60,000 bases of DNA from Cryptomeria japonica (GCF_030272615.1 NC_081407.1:264666574-264726573); one strand, 5' to 3'. Shown: positions 21,901 through 34,299, counted from the stretch's first letter. Made by a program: numbers and translations. Notes: generated by a model not told the origin, from the sequence alone.

Positions 21901-23169
21901 AATATCATTGATGAGATTTCCATTTTCCGAAGATAATAATGACTTAAAAAACCTAACTGCCTCTAAAGCAATGTCCTCTGGCTCTGTCAATAAATTTCCA
22001 TTCTAACATTGAATACAAGATATTCTATTCTTACATCTTTTAATCTTAGTTGAAGAATGAAAAAAATTTGTGTTCCTGTCACCATCTGAAATCCATAACT
22101 CTCTATATTTCTGTCTCCAATAGATTTCCTCTCTAGCTAACACCTCCTCAAGCTGTAATTTTAGTGACTTCAATTCATCAAAAAATTGTGGCACCATACC
22201 ATGTTGAAGCACATGAGTATTAAGACACTCAATCATATCTTGAATCCTTTGTTTCTCCTGAAAAATGTTCTTAAAATGCGAGATATTCCATTCCCTAATA
22301 TTCAATTTCAAATAACTTAACTTCTTAGCAATCTGAAACATACAGGACCCAGAACAAAAAGGAGCAGAATTCCACCATTTCATAAGCAAAGGAAAAAAGG
22401 AAGAATCCCTAAACCACATCGGCTCAAATTTAAATGGAGACTTAAAAGAAGTCTTATCCTCAATAACTGAAAGGGAAATTGGAAAATGATCAGAACCCGA
22501 GACCGGTAGAATAGAGGAAAAGAATTTAAAATCTGAATCAATCCAATTCTCATATAACAAAAACCGATCTAATCTCTCAGTACTCTGAGAAAAATCCCTT
22601 CTCATGTTTTTCCATGTGAAAACTCCATTCTAAAACTTACAATAAAAAAGGCTCATATCAGAAATGAAATCCCCAAAGTCATCCATAATCCTTTTATTAT
22701 GGAAAACACCTCCTATTTTCTCATATAAATCAGTGATAGCATTAAAATCGCCCCCGAAGATAATAAAGGAACCATGTTTTAAGGGAGAAGAAATCCTCTT
22801 TAATTCACCCCATAACTTACTCTTCCCTTGAATTCTTGATGGAGCATAAATGTTAAAAAGCCAGAATTTAACCTTCAAAATCTTGCTTATAACTAAAGCC
22901 AATATCCAATTTGTAGCAGATGCCACTAATTGTACCTCAATATTATAATTATTCCAAAGTAGTGCCAAACATCCTGAAGCACCACAAGCTGGAGAAGAAA
23001 GAAAATTCCACCTTCTCCAAGATGAAAAAAACAAATCAGCAGACTCCTTTGACAACCTTGTTTCTTGCAACATAAAAATATCACACTTAATTAAGTCCAT
23101 CTGGGACTTAATTAAGCGTCTCTTGTTAGGGGCATTTAAGCCCCTAACATTCCAAAAAATAATTCTCAT
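18921..23169 (-). pseudogene. LINE ORF2: AP endonuclease, reverse transcriptase, zinc finger, RNase H
   Basis: Begins MRIIFWNVRGLNAPNKRR (endonuclease; further motifs MLQETRL, FGGDFNAITD and GSDHFPI). RT follows: MNPNKALGLDGFTPLFFQ, ELNTTMIAIIPKKEDTKTF, LKLDMMKAYDRVEW (Asp at 21406-21408) and LLADDTLLFGHAS (Asp pair at 21084-21089). A zinc-finger block CVLCNKNLESSSHLFLHC comes next, then a type-I RNase H: FKLNFDGASHGNPGPVGVGM, NNYAEFHALSFGLNM, IEGDSMVII and HCYKEVNKIADYLANL. Catalytic residues are intact in every domain. Damage: one base missing in the A5 run at 21255-21259 and twelve stops, nine of them TAG, including one in GLR-stop-GDPLSP at 21231, where the family has Gln. Confidence 0.95.
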
Positions 23170-25427
23170 TGTCCTTGAGGGGAGGTTGAAGCTCTCCTCT
23201 TCCCATTAATTGGAGAATTTTTTCTTTCCCTAAAGCAACCCTGCAAATTACATTTCACAACCCCTGATCTTGTCACAGGAGGACTAGTCACAAATCTTTT
23301 ACTCCTATTTCTTTTTACACTTACAGGAGTTAGGCATGTTTTCTTAGGCCTACCAAGAGAGACCAAATGCCTCCCTTGCCCACCAGCAGGAGAAAGGGAC
23401 AAAGTCTTTTGAATTCCAGCATCAATTTCCATTTGAGTCTTAAGATTATTTGGAGGCCTACCTCTCCTAAGAGAAACCACCGATGGTGAAAAAACCGTAG
23501 TTGTTTGGACAATTGGTAAACTCTTGCATGACTTTGGAGAAGCCAGGATAAATGGATTATCTTCAAAACCCAACTCTATTGTAGCCAAAACTGTAAAAGG
23601 ATTAGCAGATGCAGAAATTGGAAGGGTTGATTTTATACCCCCCAAATCATTCTCAATTGAACAAAAAACTCTATCAATAATACCCTCATCCATTTGATGT
23701 GCATGATTGTTAAAAATATCATTTACTTGCTGAACCAAATTCTCATCTGGCATAATAACAGGGACAACCTCTGACAGATTACTATTCCCTAAGGAAGATT
23801 CATTAGCCATATTAATTTCAACATTCAGAGGGGAATTATTAGACACCAAATTCTTAACTTCCTGAACTAAAGAAGCATCATTAGGAAAACCTATGGCAGG
23901 TACCTGTTTAATAGTTTCCCTATCAACAATTGCATTTTTATCTAAATTCACATTCTTTGAAGAATCCAAAACCTCCTTTTGAGTGCATGAAGACAAATTT
24001 TCATCCTTACCCTTTGTGTGATTATTTGGCATCTTAGGGCAATCTATCATCAATGGATGATCTACTCCATTCATCGGGGGATTACCATCCACTATACCCT
24101 CGTTATTAGAAAATGTCTTTAGTAAAGACGAAAGTGAGACCAAACCCGAAGTGTGATCATTTGGTTTCCCAAAACTACGACACAATGGAATATTTTCAAA
24201 ATTAATGTGACCTATTTCTACCAATTTATGCGAAGAGACATTTCCACATCCTTCAACCGAAGGTCCTGCCGACAAACTATCTTTATTAAGGGATTTAGGG
24301 ACAGAGCCAATAACCTGCTGGTTTTTCTTAAAATCCATAAGTAACGGAGCATCCAAAAGTAAAGGAGACTTAAGAATCTTTGTATCTAATTTCTTAATTG
24401 ACTAGTGTCAAATACCATCATGAGACTTGATATTACAAGTACGGGGGCAAACATTGTTAGGGTTAATAAGAACACAAATTTTTACCAGAACCTCCCCATC
24501 CACAAAGTCCATTTTAGATGTTAAAAAAGTTCCAATAGTATTTCCAATTTTCTCAAGAACATCTAGATCCATAAATTCAAAAGGAATTTTAGGTAAACCA
24601 AACCAGAAAGGAATAAGTTTTGAACTAGACCAAGAAGGAACAAAAAAAGGTTTCCAAGCCGCAATTGAAATTAAATGTTTTCCAAACCAATGATCTGAAG
24701 TTCTTAATACCTCATCTCTGAAAGAAGGAGAACCAAAGACAATAATAAAAGCATTCACAGACAATAATTGAAAATAATGCATATCCCCCCATCTTTTTTG
24801 TAATTTATGATAAAGCTTTAACAAACTAATTTGATCACCCCAAATTTCCCCAGAAATAGCATTCGTATGCAAACAATTCACTTTCTTATCGACATAGGAA
24901 CCCAAAAGATCAATACAAGGGATAGGAGCCCAAACCTATGATGAAGAAACCCCTGGTAGAATAGGATCAGAAGGTATCTTACTTACCTTTTCCGAACTAG
25001 CTTCCTTAAGGTTCACATTTACCTTATTTCCCACCTAGTGTGAAGAAACAGAAACCCTAGCCACAGTCTCCTTATTTGCCAAGCCAACAACCCTAGCGAA
25101 CGTTCGTTGATTGCCCAGATCCAAAGACCATTTCCTTGAAAATCCCTTGAATTGCTTCTCACAATTCCCTTGATTTGCACCATTATTAAAACACCCTTGA
25201 GTGAATCTCCTTCCATTGTTATTCTACCTCCATGCCACACTTCATCTGTTCCTAAAGAAGCCTTGAAAGTATTTTGAAACTGGTCGAAAAACCTTGCTAT
25301 TTTCACTCCGGTTTACCTGTATCGCCATGTCCTTCCATCTTTCATTCATGTAGACCCACTATGGAACATGAGGTGGGTCTTCCCAGCCCACATCAGCCCA
25401 TGAACCCAAATGTCCTCTATCAGCCAT
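23166..25427 (-). pseudogene. LINE ORF1: DUF4283-type RNA-binding gag-like protein
   Basis: One frame from ATG at 25427 to TGA at 23168-23166, about 750 codons, with seven stops (five TAG, two TGA). It starts MADRGHLGSWADVGWEDPP. The middle (24905-24408) reads ISLLKLYHKLQKRWGDMHYF, FGSPSFRDEVLRTSDHWFG, FFVPSWSSSKLIPFWFGLPK and EKIGNTIGTFLTSK, which is the DUF4283 domain common in plant LINE ORF1 and related proteins. The C-terminal half (24356-23166) is low-complexity, acidic then basic, ending GKRRASTSPQGQ. No CCHC knuckle was seen. ORF1 proteins bind element RNA. Confidence 0.88.
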
Positions 25428-26207
25428 AAAGAATCACTGTATTAACAAAAATAAACACTTTTCTTCGCTTGAAGATACCCGTAAAACACAATCCTCCTTC
25501 CTATATTTGATTTTCTGTGCCCTAATTTTCCAAGGTGGAAGATAGAAAAAAACCCTAGCCACATTGCCAAAACTGCAAAAAATTGGCCTTTGATCTTTGA
25601 AAAGTGTAGTAAACCCTAGCCGCGTTCCGTTCTCCTTGCATGCATCCGTGTGAGTTTATTGTCTAGTTAAGTCATTGAATCCCAAGCTAGCCATGATTCA
25701 TTTTGCATTGGTGAGGTCTGGCGTGATGATATATCTTCACTTTACTAGGTGTAACCCTCTATCAATTCTCGAGATGTTCTTCGGAAGTGAAAACCAGTTT
25801 CCTTTCTGAATTTATTATTGAAATAACAGAAGTATTACATTCTTGTATCAATTTATTTTGAAGTGTTTATATCAATCATTAACGTTGTATAGTTCAGACT
25901 GCTTCTGGCGTCTCAGATCATCCTTGTAATCAGCAATTTCTATAGCAATAATTCACTATGACTAGAATAATTTAGTTTGCACCTTTAGAAGTCTGGTTGC
26001 ACCTCCAATACAAGCCTCCCCAAAACCCTTTCAAAACAAATCGTGCACCTTGTCTAGTTTTATTTGATTTGTGGCTGATTAGAATGAGAGCCACCGCACA
26101 AATTTTGTCTTGCTGCTAATTATGTTCATATTTTGCAGCGATCATGAGACTACCATGCTTATGATTCCATATTTCGCATTTCATGTTCACCAAAAAACCA
26201 ATCATTC
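25428..26207 (-). other. LINE 5' UTR
   Basis: Between the ORF1 start and the right target-site duplication; no supported frame. The word AAACCCTAGCC occurs three times near 25550-25620 on the plus strand. It is presumed to contain the internal promoter. Confidence 0.6.
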
Positions 26208-26344
26208 AATGGAAAGGGGATATTAATTAAATATAATTTAATTAATTTAAAGGTAGTGGTAGGTTAATATGATTAATTAAATTAATCATGAGATAAAGAC
26301 ATAATTAATTAAATATTAATAAAATCAATTTTTATGTGTCTACA
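26208..26344 (-). repeat. Tat-like 3' LTR, start part (right of LINE), with right TSD copy
   Basis: 26208-26219 is the second AATGGAAAGGGG. 26220-26344 matches 35318-35432 with about three substitutions and a 2-base indel, and ends GTGTCTACA, i.e. TGTAGACAC on the minus strand, the LTR start. Confidence 0.92.
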
Positions 26345-26357
26345 TTTGCCCCTCTTT
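26345..26357 (-). promoter_or_regulatory. Polypurine tract of the Tat-like element
   Basis: On the minus strand AAAGAGGGGCAAA directly precedes TGTAGACAC, the 3' LTR start. This is the plus-strand priming site and fixes the element's orientation. Confidence 0.85.
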
Positions 26358-29300
26358 GATATAGCATCATGAAGTAATGTTATGTCAAAGAAGAATAAAA
26401 TCTAGTGGATAGAAAAAGATAGGGACTAGTAGTATGATGCCCTAGTCACTGGTGGGTTGAGGAAGGATGAAGAGGAAGCCATGGTATGCCCCCTCAAGAG
26501 GACATGTGGGTTAAGAACACGGGTGTGCTCTTGAAATGGATAGGACTAGAGAATGAAAGGGAAAAGGGAGGGATAGGAAAGGTGAATAAATTGAAGCCTT
26601 GAGGTGAAATGGGGAGATGGAATGAAAGAGAATTTGATAGGTTGAATGGAATGATTATGAATGAAGATGATGGGATTGTTGTTATACAATATGTAGAGAG
26701 CAATCCTAGGTTTGATTTTGCAAAGAATTATTAACATTACTAATTATAGGAATCATAATGTAATGAATATCCGATGCATGGACTAGACTCGTAGACAATA
26801 GGTTATCTCAATGTACACAAGTTCACAAACACCCGTGATGGTGTAAATGTGGTACTTGATGGATCATACAAGAGAACCACAAACATGCCATAGCATAAAA
26901 ACTATGTCCCAATGTACACCAACCCAGACATACCAAGATATAAAATGATCAAGGAAGCCATGAAGAGGTATAGTCCTAGGACACAAAATAAAAACAGAGC
27001 GAAAAGATCATTCAAGCAAACAACTCATGTGATCAACAAAAACCTCTTGCCAAGAGTAGAACATGGATTTGGATAAGTTTCCAGTCATGGGAAGGATTCA
27101 TCCCAATGGGCATTGATCATAAGATAGATTGATGATTGGAAATAGATTAAGTTGACTGGGACAGATGCTTAGTCAAGAGGATCTTTTCTTGGATTTGGTT
27201 AACACATTGTGGAGAGGTGTTTGGATTACATGTGTTAGTCTAGGTAAGCTCAAATTGATGGGAAAGCTCGGTTAAATGGGAATATATGTATTCACAATAG
27301 TGGATTAGGTCATCATTGCAAGGTGGAAGGAGGTGGAGATAGGATGAAAGTGAATGGTGAGAAAAAAGGGAGAATGATAAGCCAGTGTTTACCCTTGGCT
27401 CATGCAGGAGATACTGTGTAAATGCAATGTTTTGATGCCTTTGAGTGATGTTGTGCAATTGATCAATATAGTGTTGGTGCAATCTGGAGCAATTGGTTGA
27501 ATTACCCCAGTTTTAGTCAAAGCGTGACAATTGATGTTAGTTGGTCGCTCAAATAGGATAAAGTTTGGGTAATTGAGTCAAAGTGACCTGTTGAGACTTA
27601 GACAATTGATTGAATTGCTCGATGAAGTCAAGGTATCTAAGTCAAATTACCCGATGAGACTTAGATAATTGATATAATCATTTGTTTGGATTGTGGTTGA
27701 TTGATTGACCAATTGACAGTTGGGTTTAAAAGGAAAACACAACTTGTGGTTGTGTACAAGATGACATAGATGGCAGAGCTGCATAGCCCATCATGTTAGT
27801 GACGAACTATGATGTATGAGACTTGATTGGGGGATTGAATACAATGTAGGGTATGCAGTGATGATGACCTAGATAGAGAGGGTGGGGGGGTTATCTATGT
27901 ATGAGTGATATGCAACGATATGGATTGATGGATGGATGAAATGCAATGGTAGGATATGTTTTTATCTTGATCGAGATATGGGAAACCAAGGTTGAGTATT
28001 ACACCTATAAATAGACAGATTACAAATAAGGAATATTCCCCTCCATTCTAGTGCACATACCGATGGTCGAGGAATACAGTATAGTCAATAAGACATAGTG
28101 ATCCATGAATTTGTATTTTTGCATAGGATCTCGTAGCTTTATGAACTTCCCACATAGACACCATTCGTATTTTCCCTAGAAATTCATTGGAACAATCCAC
28201 AGATAGAAAACAAAGAAAAAGATATCATGAACCATCCCGACCACTCTAATCACTTGTGGATATCTTGGAGTAGCATAGGAACTTGATATAAATAAATAAT
28301 AGAAAAAAGCACTATCAAAAGTCGAACAACCAAAGAATATTCTTGCCAAAGTATGTGTCACCATGTCTTGTTGTAAGGAAGGATGCATCCTTGTTAAGAC
28401 AATTGTTTGATATTTAGCCTAGGCAGTTGACCGTTGTGGACTAATTGATAGTTTGTCTTGTTTGAGTATTTGATTCGTAGGCTAAGTTTGTTTTCGCATC
28501 TGATCGAATGTTTGTGTGAACAAGATTCAGTTTATTGCAATGTTTTTGATTGGTTTTTGTGATGTTTTTGGATTTTCTAGTTTTCTAATGTTTTTGGTGT
28601 TTATCAATTTTTTCAAATTTTTGATATTTTCCAGTTTTCCAATGTTTTTGGTATTTTCTAATTTTTCTCAATATTTTTGGTTTTTTTCAAGATATTTTTT
28701 TAAATGTTTTTGGTTTATTGTTTTTTTTAGATTTTATGAATGTTTTTTATTTTTGCATAACGTTTTTCGAATATTTTTGGATTTTTGCATGATGTTTTTC
28801 GAATGTTTTTGGATTTTTTTTAGATTTTACAAATGTTTTTGGTTTATGTTTAGGTAGGCCCCCAGTATATAGACCTATTATGATGTGATGATCAACAAAA
28901 ATGCACTTAAATAAAATGAATTTTTTGACATGAAATTCTACTATGCAATATGCAAGATGACAGATACATGCTCCTATTTGAGCAAGGATGATTATCTCAG
29001 GTTATTATTTTGTAATAAATTGATCATTTTGAAGGTTTAAAACATTTCAGAGATAGGAGTTCAATCCATTCTCAAGAACTATCGGAGAACCCACCTTAAC
29101 ACACTGAGTGACTACGATTTGTGAATTGAGATGCAGAAAAATTCCCCATCAATTCTTGAGACATTTGATCTTCTTTTGCCTATTTGTGTGCAATTGAGTT
29201 TATTATGACCCTTGTAACCATTATAGGTCCCTAGAATCCTATATGACTAGATACGTAAGTTATTCAAACTTCAAAAGCATCCTGGATAGAGCCACATTTC

Positions 29301-29985
29301 TAGTCAAACGTCTATAGCCCCAACGAGGATATTCACTGTAATTTCTTGAATATTTCTCCATTGCCAGTAGGCGTCCATAGCCCTGATGGAGTTACTCGCA
29401 TGTTCCCATAGCCAAGCTTTTATTGCACTTTCTTGCATGATATTTCAGTTGTATATGTTTTCTCTTTTGCCTTGATATTTTGATATGTAATTAGGCATAT
29501 CTCTTTTCTTTTATATTCTTGCATTAGCTTGTAAGTAATAAAACCTACATGGGTATGAAAATTATAGTGGCACTAAAGTAGAATTTTAGATTTTTCACTA
29601 GTCATATGATCAACTAGGTATCTATAATGACTTAGAGAAAACGATTAATGTGTAAGATATAGAAATTGATAGATTTTTGGCTAACAAGGTTCAATAGTAA
29701 AACTTCTACCCAACCATAGATAAAGCTCAATCACAAGGTGACATTAAAGATGAATGACCTAAGACTTTCAAAAACTTCATGTACAAGTATCTAAGAAATG
29801 AGACAACCTTCACTTCTCTTGAGTGCAGACAGATAATTAACTAAGAAAATCTCCTTTCTTTATTCATGCAGCTATATGATAATGCGGAGACTATATGCTA
29901 TGAAGATTGTAAATGTGATGCGCTTGAAAAGAAACTAAATGCAATGTCATGTTTTTAAGAAAATAGAATGCAAATGCAATTTTAT
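26358..29985 (-). other. Tat-like element 3' internal region, no coding content recognised
   Basis: 3.6 kb between the RT stub and the PPT. No RT active site, RNase H or integrase could be found on either strand, so most of pol has been deleted or replaced. Near 27530-27680 the words GAGACTTAGACAATTGATT and GAGACTTAGATAATTGATA recur. The T-rich array at 28516-28857 lies inside it. Confidence 0.65.
28516..28857 (+). repeat. T-rich imperfect tandem array, unit about ATGTTTTTGG
   Basis: About a dozen copies of (A)ATGTTTTTGG or CGAATGTTTTTGGA separated by T-rich spacers such as TTTTCTAGTTTTC. The 113-codon open frame here is nearly all Phe, with Leu, Val and Ser, and is a by-product of the repeat rather than a gene. 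Confidence 0.85.
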
Positions 29986-30972
29986 CTAACCATAATCAAT
30001 GGGCTTTGTGAATCCCACATCCCACACATTTTGTAACTCTATTTTTAAATAAATATGTGGATTCATCTTCTTGAGTTTTAGTTTGTATGGCTTGATTCCT
30101 GGTAACAATAGTTTGTGATGTAACACTAACTCTGGATCCATCCCTAGTATATTAGTATATAACTTAGCCAAGTGTATTTTATGCACAACTTCAACTTCTT
30201 TTGTGTTTGCTTCTTTTGTCTTTTCCACCAATTGTGCGGAACTTTCTTGTGCGATAAGAAGATCTTTAAGTTCACTTTTACCAATTTTTTCAATCTTATT
30301 AGGGTCTTGTGAAGTAGAGAAGCTTTCTTCTCCAAAGTATATTGTGTTGTCAATGTCTATTGCAAAACCTGCTTTGTAATCATCATATGGGGATCCATAT
30401 CTGATACCCAAGAACTCTGTTATAACTTCATCACTTTCAAACCAGTTGAGATGTGGTGGTTCTTCTTGCCCCCAATATATAAGACAAAGATTATTATCTT
30501 CATCATACTGTGGTGCTTCTGACATCATGCATTCACTATTATCATAGTCAGCTCTCCATGACTTTGGGTCTATTTGCTTATCATCTTCTGTGATACCATC
30601 ATTTATGTCTCCTGGGTTAACAGTGACTATAGAAACTACTGCATCTCCTACCCTAATAACATCAATGGTATAGTTGTATGAGACCTTTGTATAGTTGGCA
30701 GTATTGTTTTGTGTTCCTAATGTTCATGTCTTTCGCTTATCATGTTTGACAAATAGGTCTTTAAAGATGGTGTGATTTGTGTTTTTTGATCCCTTGTTTA
30801 TGTCCACTGTGATGTTGTCTTGGTCTATCAGGTCCTAATGTCCCCTTGGTCTGTCAAATTTTGGTATCCCAAAATTGCATGTTAAGGGAGGCATGGCAAT
30901 GCCCTTATCAAATGGATATGGATAGATGTCCTCGAGAGCATATCTCTTTTGTGGCCTCCCTGAGTTAAATTG
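29986..30972 (-). pseudogene. Tat-like pol: protease region remnant and RT N-terminus
   Basis: The open part 30528-29986 runs from MMSEAPQYDEDNNLCLIYWG through ILGMDPELVLHHKLLLPGIK and PYKLKLKKMNPHIYLKIE to VWDVGFTKPIDYG, stop. The end matches the Tat RT start (KPVKQKLRRMHPxxxxxVKxELxKLLDVGFIKPIDYP). Right after PIDY the sequence leaves the family, so RT is cut before its fingers and active site. Upstream (30972-30530), after the gag stop, a frame reads KRYALEDIYPYPFDKGIAMP and FGIPKFDRPRGH. No intact protease DSG/DTG motif was found. Confidence 0.82.
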
Positions 30973-31428
30973 TTAAGAGAGGTTTTGTACTTGTTGTCTC
31001 AAAAGATCCATTTCTATGGGAGGAGGTGGTTCATACATGTGGTCCCTTAACTGATATTGGTCATCATTGTTATAGTAAGTATTCCTTGACCTTCTCTCAT
31101 TTTGAGTTCTGTCTTGCTGATGACTATGTTGAGCTTTCTCTTGTGCTTCTCTAAGTTGTGATATGTCAAATTCTAAAGGGGTTTTAGCACCTTCTTGAGC
31201 AAGTCTTAAGAAATGAGCATTAGCATTTCCCTTGAGAACCTCATCAAAGATTATGTTAAATCTGGAGTCATGTGTGGCTCGTTCAATTTCCTCTTGTGTG
31301 AGAGTATTTGGGTCTTCTCTCCCTTTAAATTCTCCATGATGAAAGGGGTTGAGATCTTCTTCATTATCCAATTCATGAAGTATTTCTGATTGCTTGCATC
31401 TCTGACTCTGAGATATAATCGAAGCCAT
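30973..31428 (-). CDS. Tat-like gag-like ORF, 151 aa (probable gag remnant)
   Basis: Open frame MASIISQSQRCKQSEILHEL to MDLLRQQVQNLS. It is highly charged: an acidic N-terminus, then QREAQEKAQHSHQQD-like Gln- and Arg-rich sequence. It includes FHHGEFKGREDPNTLTQEEI and FNIIFDEVLKGNANAHFLRL. No zinc knuckle was seen. Position, just downstream of the leader and just upstream of the pol remnant in the same orientation, suggests gag. Assignment rests on position more than motif, and a TAA ends it before the rest of the reading frame. Confidence 0.55.
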   Translation of the reverse strand: MASIISQSQRCKQSEILHELDNEEDLNPFHHGEFKGREDPNTLTQEEIERATHDSRFNIIFDEVLKGNANAHFLRLAQEGAKTPLEFDISQLREAQEKAQHSHQQDRTQNERRSRNTYYNNDDQYQLRDHMYEPPPPIEMDLLRQQVQNLS

Positions 31429-31616
31429 GTTGAAGTGTGTTTTGAGAATGAGATGAATGAAAAACTGGATGGGTGATCCCTTCTTATAATTCCAAGATTT
31501 TATGATGATGTTGATGAGTTGAAGTATTTTGTGGATGTTTTGATCTCCTACACTAAAGGTCGGGTATCAAAAAAGTCCTCTTTAGAATCGCTTGTTTGAT
31601 GTTTCAACAATTGTGA

Positions 31617-32029
31617 GATGAGGTGTAGCAAGATTTGTGTTGTTACAATCCCAAGCTACCTAGTAATGAGAGGATGCACTCATGAACTATTTTTAACCTA
31701 TCTATGATTCTTAGTAATGTCCCTTAGGATGATTTATCCTAGATGTAGAGACACACTAGAAAGTATTTGGGTGATGAGGTGTAGCAAGGTTTGTTTTGTT
31801 ACAAACACAAAGCTAGCTAGCTATGAGAGGATGCACTCAAAAGCTAGTTCTAACCTATCTATGATGCTTAGTAATTGTGAGATGAGGTGTAACAAGGTTT
31901 GTGTTTACAAATCACAAGCTACCTAGTTATGAGAGGATGCACTCAAAAGCTAGTTTTAACCTATCGATGATGCTTGAATTCCCCTTAGGATGATTGATCC
32001 TAGATGTAGAGACACACTAGAGAGTATTT
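31617..32029. repeat. Modular tandem repeat in the Tat-like leader
   Basis: Module A (GATGAGGTGTAGCAAGGTTTG, then TATGAGAGGATGCACTCA and AACCTATCTATGATGCTTAG) occurs three times, starting near 31617, 31768 and 31880. Module B (CCCTTAGGATGATTGATCC, then TAGATGTAGAGACACACTAG) occurs twice, near 31721-31770 and 31982-32029. Order A-B-A-A-B. Copies are about 85-90% alike by eye. No frame is conserved between copies. Confidence 0.85.
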
Positions 32030-34299
32030 ATTGTTGTGATTAGTAATATCTGAAAGAACTAAGGACAAGACCCCTTGCTATTGAGAGTTGAATCAATTTT
32101 TTATGTTTTGGAATGGTGACCTTTGAAATGAGTGTAAACCTTGGAATTTCTACTAAGTGATCACGAATTTGATGATTGACTTTGGAAATGATTTTGTAGT
32201 GACAAAGATCGAAGAAAATGATTATGATGTTTTTATTTTGGAAAGATTAGAAGTGAATGACTTAAGAAAATGTAGGGAGGATTATGTGAACCTAGGAATA
32301 TCTAATAAGTGAATGTGGGTTGTGGAATGTATGATGGAGGAATGTGTTGACTGTGATTGTGATGATATGATAGAGCCATTATTTGAAAGAAAGCATGTGA
32401 TGCAAATGGTTCTAATTCAAGGTCATTGGTAAAACCCTGACTAAAATCATGATATCGATGGATGAAAGTGCGATGTTTCAACAAAAGCTTGCAATTCATT
32501 TAGAGAAATCCTCTCTTCTTTAAGACCATTTTTTTACTAGGTTTCTTCCTTTGGAATTTGTGGTGAATAGACTTCTTGAGGGATTTGATAATATGACACA
32601 TTTACAAAATTTGTTGTGATTTGTTTTGATCAACTATTGGGTTGTAACTTGTTTCAAATGTTTGATTTCTTTGACAAGAAAATATGTCAAGCACATATTC
32701 TTCCCTTTTCAAAAATGGCACAAAAGGTGTGGGTCTAAATCAACCCATTCATGAAATTTTTGACCCTAATAATGCGTGTATGTTCATAGGCCTAAATTCG
32801 GCCCAAATTTCCACTGGTATGAAACAAGACAAAGACAACTAAAACACTTTTTTATCCCTAAGAAAATGGCTAGTTGCAATATTTTCAGCCCACAACTTGA
32901 TATTTATTTGACTTTGGTACTACATACCTTATGTATCCTACCATGGCAGGTAAGGATGTGATATACTAATTCTTGCGTGAGTATAATAGATAGGTAGTCC
33001 CTATGATGGGGGAGCCTCCACTTTCATCAAGATACAAGTAGCTTTTAAAAAAGACATGTTTCTACTCAAGGAAATATGTATGGTGAGTATCTTGGGAGCA
33101 AAAGCTTATATTCTCTTGCACTAAACTTTTCACAAATATTCTCAATCAATAGAATGGGTGGGCTTCTAAAATAAGAGGTGTCTAGTAATGTTCAATGTCT
33201 TTAGATTTAAGTTCTTTTTGCAATGACTCGCTTAAGATCCTAGTAACTCATGGTGGGGCCCATATATCCTTTCTACAAGTTACACTATAGGAACAGATAC
33301 ACCCAAGGCTATAGCTTTATCTCTCACTGGATTTCTATAGTGGCTCGAGGGATTTACCACTCAAGATTGTCCCAAGGGTGATGTGTCCCTTGGCAGCCTC
33401 TCTTAAAAATTAAAAAATTTAGAGTGTTACTAACACTTTTCTCTTCCACCTAAGACCACAAGAGCCAAGGGAGAGGATAGTGTGTGTTAAAATTGGAACC
33501 ACTCTACAAATTTGCATAAGTGTACCAGACATAAAAGACACTTGCTCTTTTTAACCCTTCATATCAAAATGTGAATTTGTAGTTGTTAATCACGCATGAA
33601 GATTCGTTTTATGCCAACATTGCAAAATGTGTTTGTTCTTTTTATCGTTTGTAAGAAAGCATAAAATCCCAAAGCACGATTTGCTTGAAATGAACAATGA
33701 AAGGCGTCGTGTTCTTTTTACCACTTTGCAAGATACAAGTGTGAGTTCTCAATCCTAAAATGAAAAATCGGTTGTTCGTTTTAATCCTTGAAAATGACAA
33801 ATTGATTGTTTGTTTTAAGCCAAGATTGCAAAAAAACAAAAACTCAAGTTGCCTATCTTAGGATTGATCAATTTTGCCTATTTAAATGATTTTAGAGAAA
33901 AAGATTGCAATTTTGACACCTTAACAACCTGCAAACACAACTTGTTAGAAATTTTCTGCCTTGATATCCTGTAACTTCACTTTTGATTAGACAAGAGTTG
34001 GTAAAAAATCAAATTCAAAGCAACAAATATTGCAATACTTACAAAATCTGCTATGTTGTTTTTTTCATTTATCCTAATTCTTGTGTTTGTCTCCTTCTTG
34101 CAAGTCCCTTGGGCAACTTGTGATAATGATAGTGGTACCACTCAATTTTCCAAAGTCAACAAGTCATTCATCATAAATTATGAAGCACTAGGTACATGTA
34201 GGTCCCATCATCAATTTTTCCTCTACACTAACTAAACTAGCATCATTGCAAGAAACCTTCACAATGCCGAGCTCACTTAACATTACAATCTAACTCTCT
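32030..34299 (-). other. Tat-like leader (5' UTR side), no gene recognised
   Basis: 2.3 kb between the modular repeat and the 5' LTR, without a supported frame. Around 33590-33840 the words TGTTCTTTTTA, TTGTTCGTTTTA and TTGTTTGTTTTAAGCC recur, a degenerate repeat. No primer-binding site follows the LTR at 34300; the expected TGGCGCC-type site is absent. Confidence 0.55.

Larger units (their letters stand above)
18395..26207 (-). mobile_element. L1-type LINE, near full length, 7.8 kb
   Basis: A plant L1-type non-LTR retrotransposon on the minus strand. Its A-tail is T13 at 18395-18407; an AATAAA signal (18443 to 18438) lies 31 bases before it. ORF1 (25427-23166) and ORF2 (23169 to about 18920) are both recognisable and overlap by four bases. 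The region 25428-26207 is the 5' UTR. It is bounded by a perfect 12-bp target duplication, so the 5' end is likely complete. It is dead: stops in both ORFs and one frameshift in ORF2. Confidence 0.93.

Noticed and set aside
28516-28857. 113-aa ORF that looks like a membrane protein
   Set aside because: Phe-rich by-product of a T-rich tandem array.
31617-32029. Regular repeats that might be a CRISPR array
   Set aside because: Units are long, unequal and without unique spacers; the setting is a plant retroelement leader.
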